Shown here piece by piece: positions 6,454-12,884 of a stretch of DNA of 14,776 bases. The stretch is taken from NCBI GenBank assembly GCA_964541595.1, contig CAZIRO010000057.1, positions 1-14,776 on the forward strand. The letters run 5' to 3'. The position numbers and the translations under genes were made by a program. The notes below the pieces were generated by a model that ran no database searches, was not told the origin of the DNA, and saw nothing but the letters and a program-made list of their open reading frames with translations. The stretch comes from CAZIRO01 sp964541595. Its GTDB lineage: Bacteria > Acidobacteriota > HRBIN11. The number at the start of each line of letters is the position of its first letter. Position 1 is the stretch's first letter.

Positions 6454-7122
6454 ATGCGGAGGATCTGGTTTTTCATTGGATATATGGGATTAATGTTACT
6501 CTGGTATGCCCCAGTAGATGCCCGGGCGGCCGGATGCTCGCAGGTTTTCGATGCGAACGGTGAACAATGGGCCGTTATTCTATGTGGTCTTCGGAACAAT
6601 ACGCTGGAATTGCAGGTCGCAAGTTCTTCGGATGAGGACTTCGTTCCATCCAGAGTCGAGGCACTTCGCAGGGAATGTAGGGAAGACCCACGCTGTGCTC
6701 GCTGCAGGGCTTATATTTATGTAAGCCGCCCCGAAGGTGCACGTGGTTTCCAGTTGCCGACTCTGACCTGGCAGTCTGAGGACTTCCCCCTGTCTCGCCA
6801 GCTTGCCCATCCCGCCTTGATCGTGTTGCGCATCGAAGTCAATGCACTCGGGGAGATCATAGCACCCGTGCGTGTGCTGTATTCAGAGGCTCCCTTCCTT
6901 AATGAGGCTTTCATAGAGTTCGTGAGAAATAACCTGAAGATAAGTTTCGCGCAGCCGCGCCCGACTTTCGGATTGATGAATCCGGGCAGTCTGCCGAACG
7001 GCGAGCAGATCGAGGGGAAAAAAGAGGGTCTCTGGAAGAAGGAGGTCCTTTTCATTGGATTTGAAGTATCAAGTGCTCCCCCTTCTCGATGGCCCAGGGT
7101 GATAACGGGGTACTTCTTATAA
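6454..7122 (+). CDS. Secreted protein of unknown function, weakly TonB-C-like
   Basis: The 222-residue product starts with a clear signal peptide (MRRIWFFIGY, hydrophobic to about residue 20, then VDARAAG), so it is probably exported to the periplasm or envelope. It has five cysteines in the mature part (28, 44, 75, 81, 84), with CREDPRCARC forming a tight cluster. Residues 122-168 (IVLRIEVNALGEIIAPVRVL..., ending KISFAQP) follow the hydrophobic pattern of TonB C-terminal domains, but this is only a resemblance. I do not recognise the family. ATG 6454 is chosen for GGAGG at 6443-6447 and the signal peptide. Its codon use looks less GC-biased than its neighbours, suggesting a more recent arrival. 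It is divergent from groES and convergent with the next gene. Confidence 0.75.
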   Translation: MRRIWFFIGYMGLMLLWYAPVDARAAGCSQVFDANGEQWAVILCGLRNNTLELQVASSSDEDFVPSRVEALRRECREDPRCARCRAYIYVSRPEGARGFQLPTLTWQSEDFPLSRQLAHPALIVLRIEVNALGEIIAPVRVLYSEAPFLNEAFIEFVRNNLKISFAQPRPTFGLMNPGSLPNGEQIEGKKEGLWKKEVLFIGFEVSSAPPSRWPRVITGYFL

Positions 7123-7171
7123 TGCCCCGGTGCCGTAGGTACCTGGCGCTGGACGATTACTCCCGTACGTG

Positions 7172-7211
7172 CACGGGACCCCGACGGGACGGGTGGGGAC
7201 CACGTGGTCCC
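7172..7211. repeat. Palindromic, G-rich intergenic segment
   Basis: Between two convergent genes, 7196-7211 is a perfect 16-bp palindrome (GGGACCACGTGGTCCC), preceded by an imperfect hairpin CCCGT (7172-7176) / ACGGG (7183-7187). The plus strand carries four G-runs at 7185-7198. There is no T-run, so it is not a classic terminator, though it could stall transcription from both sides. It resembles the GGGACCCACGGTGTCCC block in repeat copies A and B. Confidence 0.5.
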
Positions 7212-7225
7212 GTAGGAGCGCACCG

Positions 7226-8131
7226 TCAGTGCCAGATGAGCGTACGGATGGGTGCGCCCCGGACGAACCGGTCGGCCACCGGGAACTGCGGAATGGCGCG
7301 CCGCAGGATCTGGCGCGCCAGTTCGTACATGCAAAAACATTCCAGGGCAAAGGGTCCGAACCCGAGGAACCCCGGTGCGGGCATCTCAAAAATGTGAAAC
7401 GGTGCGGGAAACGGAATAGAATATTTCCACCGGGCGATGGCCCACCAGTTCCAGAATTCCCAGAGAAATCCGCACACGTATCCCGCAATGAAGAGAACGG
7501 TGATCCACTGCCAGTTGCGGGCTTTGGCCTGGGCCAGCAGGGAGACGCCACCCAGACGGTCATTGATCGGGTCGATAAGAAACACGAAACCGGTCCAGAC
7601 CAGACCGAACAGGTAGGGACGCTGTTCCCGGGGAGCCAGGATGGGGTAAATGACGAGTACTGCACCCACACCGATACTGATCCAGAACGCACGCCGGGAC
7701 AGGGAAGCCCGCGTATCCAGCAGGGGCAGTCCTCCCAGGCGTGCCACCACCGAGGCCGTCCAGAAGATACCCGGAAATATTGTCACAAAGGAGAGGATTC
7801 CGAGGAGTTCCGCGATCCATCGGTTCTCCGGGACACCGACGTAATACCAGTTCTGCAACCATTCATTGTACCATTCAAAGAGTCGCCAGCAGAGGTAGGA
7901 AGTCAGCAGCATCCACAGATATTCGACCGGATATGTCCGCATCCAGGAACGGCCTTCGCGGTATGCCAGCCATCCGTCCAGGAACAGCAGGTATCCCCAC
8001 CACATCCACGGTGTAAACCATATCCCCAGCCAGTGTGCGAGCGGTTGCAGGACATGCACTTCGGGTCCGTACCACCGTACGAGCATACCGGCGAGCATCA
8101 TCACCAGGCCGACCCATCCGTGCGGCCGCAT
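7226..8131 (-). CDS. Tryptophan-rich polytopic membrane protein, unknown function
   Basis: The 301-residue protein has about seven membrane segments (near 5-20, 35-52, 107-130, 148-165, 173-188, 208-225 and 253-273). It contains 26 tryptophans, 8.6% of residues. Motifs that look conserved rather than random are CWRLFEWYNEWLQNWYY (81-97), FLIDPIND (184-191), GFLWEFWNWWAIARWKY (221-237) and FEMPAPGFLGFGPFALECF (248-266). They suggest a real family with polar residues (Glu, Asp, Asn) in the bilayer, as in enzymes or transporters of lipophilic compounds, but I cannot name it. The ATG is preceded by GAGGG six bases upstream. Its start lies nine bases after the moaC stop, so it is probably the third gene of the dipeptidase-moaC operon; a molybdenum link is untested. 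Confidence 0.75.
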   Translation of the reverse strand: MRPHGWVGLVMMLAGMLVRWYGPEVHVLQPLAHWLGIWFTPWMWWGYLLFLDGWLAYREGRSWMRTYPVEYLWMLLTSYLCWRLFEWYNEWLQNWYYVGVPENRWIAELLGILSFVTIFPGIFWTASVVARLGGLPLLDTRASLSRRAFWISIGVGAVLVIYPILAPREQRPYLFGLVWTGFVFLIDPINDRLGGVSLLAQAKARNWQWITVLFIAGYVCGFLWEFWNWWAIARWKYSIPFPAPFHIFEMPAPGFLGFGPFALECFCMYELARQILRRAIPQFPVADRFVRGAPIRTLIWH

Positions 8132-8140
8132 AGTGTGCCC

Positions 8141-8656
8141 TCATGCTTGCGACGACCCTGCACCGGGGGGCAGGAGGCGCGGGGGTGCAAGCTCCACCAC
8201 ACCGGAACGCCCCCCTTCTTTACGCAGCAGACGGATTCCGTCAATGGTCATTGTCGGGTCTACGCTTTTACACATATCGTAAATGGTCAGACAGGCCACG
8301 GCGACTGCGGTCAGGGCCTCCATTTCGACACCGGTGCGGGCTTCCGTTTCGACGCAGGCTTCAACCCGAATACCGTTCTTCTCCCAGGCGAACGCGAGAT
8401 CGACGACGTGGATCGGCAGCGGGTGGCACAGCGGGATCAGCATCCCGGTAGATTTGGCGGCCTGGATTCCGGCAATCCGGGCGGTGGCCAGTATCGGCCC
8501 CTTCGGGCTACCGTGTTGTTGCAGCTGTTCGACCGTACGTGCGGACATACGGACATAACCCTCAGCCCAGGCACGACGGCGGGCGACCGGTTTTTCCCCG
8601 ATGTGCACCATCCGGACCCGGTCACCCTCCGGGGTTACGTGGGACCACTCCGGCAT
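8141..8656 (-). CDS. moaC: Cyclic pyranopterin monophosphate synthase MoaC
   Basis: MoaC converts the 3',8-cyclo-GTP product of MoaA into cyclic pyranopterin monophosphate, an early step of molybdenum cofactor synthesis in the cytoplasm. The 171-residue protein keeps the family's signature: PKGPILATARIAGIQAAK with Lys52, LIPLCHPL with His78, GVEMEALTAV with Glu111 and Glu113, and IYDMCKS with Asp127 and Lys130, which correspond to the E. coli active-site residues. The length fits the family (about 160). ATG 8656 is preferred to GTG 8662 because GAGGAG lies at proper distance. Only two bases separate it from the stop of the dipeptidase gene. No other moa or moe gene is in the window. Confidence 0.97.
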   Translation of the reverse strand: MPEWSHVTPEGDRVRMVHIGEKPVARRRAWAEGYVRMSARTVEQLQQHGSPKGPILATARIAGIQAAKSTGMLIPLCHPLPIHVVDLAFAWEKNGIRVEACVETEARTGVEMEALTAVAVACLTIYDMCKSVDPTMTIDGIRLLRKEGGRSGVVELAPPRLLPPGAGSSQA

Positions 8657-8658
8657 GA

Positions 8659-10023
8659 TCACTCCTCGGTGGGGACGGTCAACTGGGCGATTTCATGGAG
8701 GTACACGCTGAAGATTTCGATCCCCCGGCGGGCCTGTTGCCAGTCAAAAAACTCGTTTGGTGCGTGATACCCGTGTTCGGGCAGGCTGAGTCCCATCATC
8801 GTGATCGGGACGCCGAGCAGTTGTTGCATGGTCACGACTGCGCCGATCGATCCGCCTTCGCGGATAAAGACGGGTGCCACGCCGAGCACGGTACGAACAG
8901 CTTTGCGCAATGCATCTGCAAAGGGGCCTTTGAATTCCCCGAGGTACGGTGCCAGGGACCCTTCCGGTTGCACCTCCACGTGGGGGTTCAGGGACTGCAC
9001 AAAGGTTTTCAGACGCTGGAAGATCGTCGCCGGATCCTGATTGGGTACCAGGCGCATACTGACTTTGGCTTCGGCCCAGTGGGGGATAATCGTCTTAATG
9101 CCAGGCCCCTGATATCCACCTGCGATGCCGTGAATCTCGAAAGTCGGCCACGCCCAGATGCGTTTCAACACTTCTTTCACATCGGTATGGCGGAGCCAGC
9201 GGAATCCGTATGTCTTCTGAAAGGTTTCCACGGAGAAACCGGACCGGACAAAACTTTCCAGTTCCTCCTCCGTGGGTGGGACAACCTCATCGTAAAACCC
9301 GGGAATGTGCACATCTCCGGTGACGGGGTCGAAACACGCCATGAGAATGCGGCAGAGTTCCGCGATCGGGTTCGGCGCCGCACCGCCGGTCACACCGGAG
9401 TGCGCGTCGACGTCCGCGGTTTGCAGGCGCAGTGTGGCCCCCTGCAGACCGCGCAGTCCGTAATCGACCGAGGGCCGTTCGCGGGACAACCAGATGCTAT
9501 CACAGACGAATACGGATTGGGCACGGACTTCGTTCCGGTGTGTCCGGAGTGCCGCTTCAAAGTGGGGACTGCCGATTTCCTCTTCCAGTTCCCAGAGGTA
9601 ATAGATGTTCAGCGGCACACCCCGATCGTATGCATACTTACCCGCCAGCAATACGGTAATGGCGGGTCCCTTGTCGTCCGTAGCGCCCCGACCGATGAAC
9701 CGGTCGCCTTCCACGGTCAATCGAAACGGATCGTACCGCCATTCCGGTTCATCCGCCGGTTGAACGTCCAGATGATTGTAAAACACGATCCCCGGCAGGC
9801 GCGGATCCCGTTCAAATCCTCCGAACACGATGGGATTGCCCTCTGTGGTCCAGACGGTTGCGTGTCCCCCGAGTTCTTCGATCATGGCCACAGCGGCTTC
9901 GGCACACCGCTGCATATCCGCAGCGCGCGCCGGGTCTGCGCTGACCGTGGGGATTTCCACAAGCTGACGCAGATAACGTTCGAACGTGGTCCGTTGCGAT
10001 TCTGCAAAAGTCCGTGCATCCAT
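8659..10023 (-). CDS. M20-family dipeptidase / metallopeptidase
   Basis: The 454-residue protein belongs to the peptidase M20 group, closest in pattern to carnosinase-like dipeptidases that use two zinc ions. Motifs in order: YNHLDVQPAD (His84, Asp86), GRGATDDKGP (bridging Asp116), the catalytic pair in ELEEEIGSPH (Glu148 as general base, Glu149 as ligand), VCDSIWL (Asp175) and the last metal histidine in EHGYHAPNEF (His420). His208 in VDAHSGVTGG sits at the start of the dimerization lid domain (about 190-350). All metal and catalytic residues are present, so it should be active; the substrate cannot be read from sequence. There is no signal peptide. Start ATG 10023 has a modest AGGGA upstream. 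It leads a tight operon with moaC and a membrane protein. Confidence 0.92.
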   Translation of the reverse strand: MDARTFAESQRTTFERYLRQLVEIPTVSADPARAADMQRCAEAAVAMIEELGGHATVWTTEGNPIVFGGFERDPRLPGIVFYNHLDVQPADEPEWRYDPFRLTVEGDRFIGRGATDDKGPAITVLLAGKYAYDRGVPLNIYYLWELEEEIGSPHFEAALRTHRNEVRAQSVFVCDSIWLSRERPSVDYGLRGLQGATLRLQTADVDAHSGVTGGAAPNPIAELCRILMACFDPVTGDVHIPGFYDEVVPPTEEELESFVRSGFSVETFQKTYGFRWLRHTDVKEVLKRIWAWPTFEIHGIAGGYQGPGIKTIIPHWAEAKVSMRLVPNQDPATIFQRLKTFVQSLNPHVEVQPEGSLAPYLGEFKGPFADALRKAVRTVLGVAPVFIREGGSIGAVVTMQQLLGVPITMMGLSLPEHGYHAPNEFFDWQQARRGIEIFSVYLHEIAQLTVPTEE

Positions 10024-10311
10024 CGTACCATTCCCTGACCCGAAACGGAGATCCCAGCGCTTCGGGGCCGGCCTATTTGTTCCGCGCCGTATTTCCGGCC
10101 CGTGGCCGCACCGTACGCGTCCATGAGCCGGACACCGGCGATCATTGACCGGCAGGCGCGATTTTACCGCCGGTGTGCAACAGCCAGCACATGCGTTGCA
10201 TCGCGCAAGGGGTAATAATGTAACCGATCCGGGGTTTGGACTTCAAACGACACTGGCGGTTTCCCGAGGGATACCGACGGTCGCAACGTCGATGGACGGA
10301 TGGGGGCGGCA
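10024..10311 (-). promoter_or_regulatory. Structured leader region of the dipeptidase-moaC operon
   Basis: This 288-bp gap has no credible gene. Read on the minus strand it contains several perfect inverted repeats: TGCAAC/GTTGCA (10195-10200 with 10176-10181), ACACCGGCG (10168-10176) with CGCCGGTGT (10132-10140), and CCCGAA/TTCGGG (10061-10066 with 10039-10044). The 10168 arm can alternatively pair with a nearer GCCGGT copy (10148-10153), so two folds compete. This is what a cis-regulatory leader can look like, but I recognise no riboswitch class, including Moco or cobalamin. Confidence 0.35.
10217..10246 (-). promoter_or_regulatory. Possible promoter for the dipeptidase-moaC operon
   Basis: On the minus strand TTGAAG (10241-10246) lies 18 bases before TACATT (10217-10222), each matching four of six consensus bases. 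If used, the transcript would carry a leader of almost 190 bases containing the inverted repeats described for 10024-10311. Confidence 0.35.
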
Positions 10312-10872
10312 TCACGCGTCTGAAGACGCGGGAGGATGCCATGGCGTATCGGGGACCCCGGCGCGGGCGTTCGCCCATCGGGCAAGCGCAAAGAGCAGAT
10401 CCGACAGGCGGTTCATATATGTCAGAATCCAGTTCGGTACGGGAGACATCTGGTGGAGTGCAACGATACGACGTTCGGCACGGCGACATACTGTACGCGC
10501 GATGTGGAGTGCGGCCCCGATCGGATGACCACCGGGAAGGATAAAGGCACGCATGGGACCGGTATCGGCCTCACAGGCATCAATCCACTGCTCCATTTCG
10601 CGCACGCGATCCAGCGGTGGTGGAATCGGGGTCGGCTGCGGACCCTCCGGATCGGCGGCGAGATACGCGCCGATCACGAAGAGATCGCGCTGGATCGACT
10701 GCAGTCGATCCGGCCATGGAGCCGCGATCCCGGTGGTGATCACGTACCCGAGCCACGCGTTTAACTCATCCACGCTCCCGTATGCTTCCACGCGCTGATC
10801 CGATTTCGGCACCCGCCGGCGGCCGAGCAGATGGGTCCATCCGTTGTCTCCGGTGCGTGTGTACAGTCCCAT
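10312..10872 (-). CDS. pduO: Cob(I)alamin adenosyltransferase, PduO type
   Basis: This 186-residue cytoplasmic enzyme transfers the adenosyl group of ATP to cob(I)alamin, making coenzyme B12. The PduO-type signature is complete: YTRTGDNGWTHLLG (4-17, ATP binding), RVEAYGSVDELNAWLG (27-42), ILPGG (111-115), RTVCRRAERR (126-135) and YMNRLSDLLFALAR (152-165). The length is normal for bacterial PduO-type enzymes (about 180-190). ATG 10872 has GGAGG eight bases upstream; the frame remains open to 10968, but that extension is translated repeat sequence. Its 5' side abuts a repeat hairpin and element at 10893-11086, so its promoter or leader must include repeat DNA. No B12-dependent enzyme or cobalamin riboswitch is visible nearby. 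It is divergent from the secretin operon. Confidence 0.95.
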   Translation of the reverse strand: MGLYTRTGDNGWTHLLGRRRVPKSDQRVEAYGSVDELNAWLGYVITTGIAAPWPDRLQSIQRDLFVIGAYLAADPEGPQPTPIPPPLDRVREMEQWIDACEADTGPMRAFILPGGHPIGAALHIARTVCRRAERRIVALHQMSPVPNWILTYMNRLSDLLFALARWANARAGVPDTPWHPPASSDA

Positions 10873-10892
10873 CCTGCATGCCTCCTGTATCC

Positions 10893-10927
10893 GTCCCGAT
10901 CTCGGCGGGAATACCTGGGATCGGGAC
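10893..10927. repeat. Hairpin flanking element copy C
   Basis: GTCCCGAT (10893-10900) and ATCGGGAC (10920-10927) form a perfect 8-bp inverted repeat with a 19-base loop. In minus-strand RNA it would end only a few bases upstream of the GGAGG of the adenosyltransferase gene, so it could affect translation or mRNA stability. Confidence 0.6.
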
Positions 10928-11086
10928 AGGAAATGAGACAGGGGATGCGCGGACGGCCCGGTCGACATCGGGATCCGGTCTCAGGTCCCAGGTGTCCGGT
11001 CTCGGGTTTCAGGTATCAGTGCATCTTGGATGACGGTATATCGAGTGGTCCATCGGGCCACGCCGTGTCCCATTGCCTGTCCCGAT
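10920..11086 (+). repeat. Complete MITE-like element, 167 bp (copy C)
   Basis: The 21-bp ends at 10920-10940 and 11066-11086 are inverted copies identical at 19 positions. Inside follow GGGGATGCGC, a GGACGGCCCGGTCGAC block, and six heptamers in perfect phase at 10977-11018: GGTCTCA, GGTCCCA, GGTGTCC, GGTCTCG, GGTTTCA, GGTATCA. The right part (11019-11065) differs from copies A and B but contains another GGCCCGATGGAC-like block in inverted orientation. It fills the space between the divergent adenosyltransferase and secretin genes. No open frame or target duplication is seen. Confidence 0.75.
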
Positions 11087-11100
11087 TTCAAGAATACTCA

Positions 11101-11130
11101 TTGTATCATGAAGACCGGGCGAAGTATAAT
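11101..11130 (+). promoter_or_regulatory. Sigma-70 promoter of the secretin operon
   Basis: TTGTAT (11101-11106) and a perfect TATAAT (11125-11130) are separated by 18 bases. The predicted transcription start near 11137 leaves a leader of only about 10-25 bases before the secretin start, with no good Shine-Dalgarno. It begins 14 bases after the right end of repeat copy C. Confidence 0.7.
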
Positions 11131-11147
11131 GGTTCCATGCCGACGAA

Positions 11148-12884
11148 ATGGACGGGAAAATGACCGGCCGCAAGCGGTATGGACGTATTCTCGGGTGTGT
11201 GGTGATCTTCGTGATAGGACTCGTGGCCTGTGGATATGTCACCCGTTTGGAACGTGACGCCGATCGCGCGTTTCGCCGTCAGGAATGGGACCGTGCCGTT
11301 GCCCTGTACAGTCGCCTGGTCGATCAGCACCCGGACCGCACCGATCTGCAGGCACGGTACTGGTGGGCGAGATTACGGGCAGCACAGGCTCACCTGCTAC
11401 AGGCGCATACGTTTGAGCAGCGGGGGGACCTTGAACAGGCACTGGTGGAACTCGAACTGGCGGCCGATCTCGATCCGACCAATGCGGCAATCCGGGAACG
11501 GCTGGATGAAGTGCGGCGCCGTCTTCGGCGTGCGCCGGAATCCGGCACGCCGCCCATGCAGTTACCGGAGTTTCCGCAACCGCCTCCGGAGATCTGGAAC
11601 CGACCCATTACGGCCGCACATTTCGTGGACGCTCCGCTGTCGGTCATTCTGCGGTCCATCGTGCGGAGCGTCGATCTCAATTTAATTCTGGATGCGGATC
11701 TGCCGGATGTGACCGTCACGGTGGATTGGTCCGGTGTAACGTTCGGACAGGCGATCGATCAGCTGGCCGACACGTATGGATTACTTGTCCGGTATCTGGA
11801 ACCCAGGACCCTGGTCATTGCTCCGGATACACCGGAAAAACGGCGGCAGTATCGGGACACCTGGGCGTACACCTTTCGGATCGAACACGCCCGTGTGGAC
11901 GCTGTCCTTCAGGTCCTGCAGCAGACCATGCGACTGGAATCCGTCGCGGGCGACCCGCAGCGTGGAACGATCACGGTCATCGGTTCCCGTCGCCAGATCG
12001 AAGCCGTCGCGCGTATTCTACGGCAGATTGACGTGGCCCCCGCGGAGATCCTGATCCACGTGGACGTGCTGGAGGTCAACCGAACGTTGTTGCAGCAGTA
12101 CGGGTTGCAGATCGCGTCTCCGGGAACGACCGGTATCGATACGGCGGTGCAGCCGGACCCGGAGATCCGTCTGGATCCGGGACCGATCCTCAGTCGTTCC
12201 GACTTTGTACTTGTGAATCTGCCCGGTCTTGTCGCCAGGTTGATCAAGCAGTCGAGTCATGCCCGCCTGATCGACAGTGTACCGGTCCGCACGGTCGAGG
12301 GTGTCCCCGCACGCATTCAGTTCGGCAATGAGGTTCCCGTGCCGCAGACGACTTTTGTGCCCATCGCGGGCGGCGGCGTCAGTCAGCAGCCGATCACATC
12401 GTTCACGTATCGCGTCGTGGGACTGAATCTGGACGTAACGCCGACCATGCATGCGGATGGAACCATTACCCTGAAAGTTGTGGTGGAGAGCAGTTCCGTG
12501 GCGGGAACCGGTTTCGGGGGCATTCCGGTCTTTTCCACGAGTCGGATTGAAAAGACCATTCGCCTGCGTCCCGATGAAACGAGTTTGATCGCGGGACTGA
12601 TCCGGCAACAGGTTCGGTTGCGGCGCGAATCGTTGCCCGGACTGGAAGCGATTCCCCTGATTGGTGCGCTCTTTCAACATCGGGTCCAGGAACGTGAGGA
12701 CAACGAGATCATTGTGTTACTCACGCCGTATGTATTACGTTCCCGGCCGGCAGTACAGCGCACGGTCATCGCCGTACCCCCTCCGGAGCGGCGCGAGCGA
12801 ACCGCGCCGACCCGCATACGTATTCCGCTGCGCGAGCGGATGCCCGAACGGCCGGGGATGCCTCCGGAGAAGGAACCGCCTTGA
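11148..12884 (+). CDS. Outer-membrane secretin lipoprotein with N-terminal TPRs (GspD/PilQ-like)
   Basis: The 578-residue protein has a lipoprotein signal peptide (basic start, hydrophobic 14-26, lipobox LVAC with Cys28), so the mature protein is likely lipid-anchored. Residues 34-125 form two or three TPR-like helical repeats (AFRRQEWDRAVALYSRLVDQHP; FEQRGDLEQALVELELAADLDP). Residues 153-226 fit an N0/STN domain, 240-296 an N1-type secretin domain, and 300-530 the beta-barrel domain with VPVRTVEGVPARIQFGNEVPV, LIAGLIR and IPLIGALFQ...NEIIVLLTPYVLR. A Pro/Arg-rich tail follows. Secretins form gated outer-membrane pores in type II secretion, type IV pili and phage export. No other genes of those systems are here, so its machine is unknown. 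ATG 11160 is an alternative start; neither has a good ribosome site. The next gene overlaps by four bases. Confidence 0.93.
   Translation: MDGKMTGRKRYGRILGCVVIFVIGLVACGYVTRLERDADRAFRRQEWDRAVALYSRLVDQHPDRTDLQARYWWARLRAAQAHLLQAHTFEQRGDLEQALVELELAADLDPTNAAIRERLDEVRRRLRRAPESGTPPMQLPEFPQPPPEIWNRPITAAHFVDAPLSVILRSIVRSVDLNLILDADLPDVTVTVDWSGVTFGQAIDQLADTYGLLVRYLEPRTLVIAPDTPEKRRQYRDTWAYTFRIEHARVDAVLQVLQQTMRLESVAGDPQRGTITVIGSRRQIEAVARILRQIDVAPAEILIHVDVLEVNRTLLQQYGLQIASPGTTGIDTAVQPDPEIRLDPGPILSRSDFVLVNLPGLVARLIKQSSHARLIDSVPVRTVEGVPARIQFGNEVPVPQTTFVPIAGGGVSQQPITSFTYRVVGLNLDVTPTMHADGTITLKVVVESSSVAGTGFGGIPVFSTSRIEKTIRLRPDETSLIAGLIRQQVRLRRESLPGLEAIPLIGALFQHRVQEREDNEIIVLLTPYVLRSRPAVQRTVIAVPPPERRERTAPTRIRIPLRERMPERPGMPPEKEPP

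Noticed and set aside
7169..10038. Long plus-strand open frames (7169-8767 and 8695-10038) opposite the dipeptidase-moaC-membrane protein operon
   Set aside because: They are antisense shadows created by codon bias in the real genes and show no recognisable domains or ribosome sites.
10315..10330. Hairpin CGCGTC-TGAA-GACGCG as terminator of the adenosyltransferase gene
   Set aside because: It is a perfect 6-bp stem at the stop codon but within the coding sequence and has no following T-run.
10873..10968. N-terminal extension of the adenosyltransferase to 10968
   Set aside because: It runs through the repeat element, while ATG 10872 has GGAGG and places TRTGDNG at the usual position.
10873..11100. 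Cobalamin riboswitch upstream of the adenosyltransferase
   Set aside because: No B12-box-like GCCACTG motif or matching architecture is seen; the region is the dispersed element.
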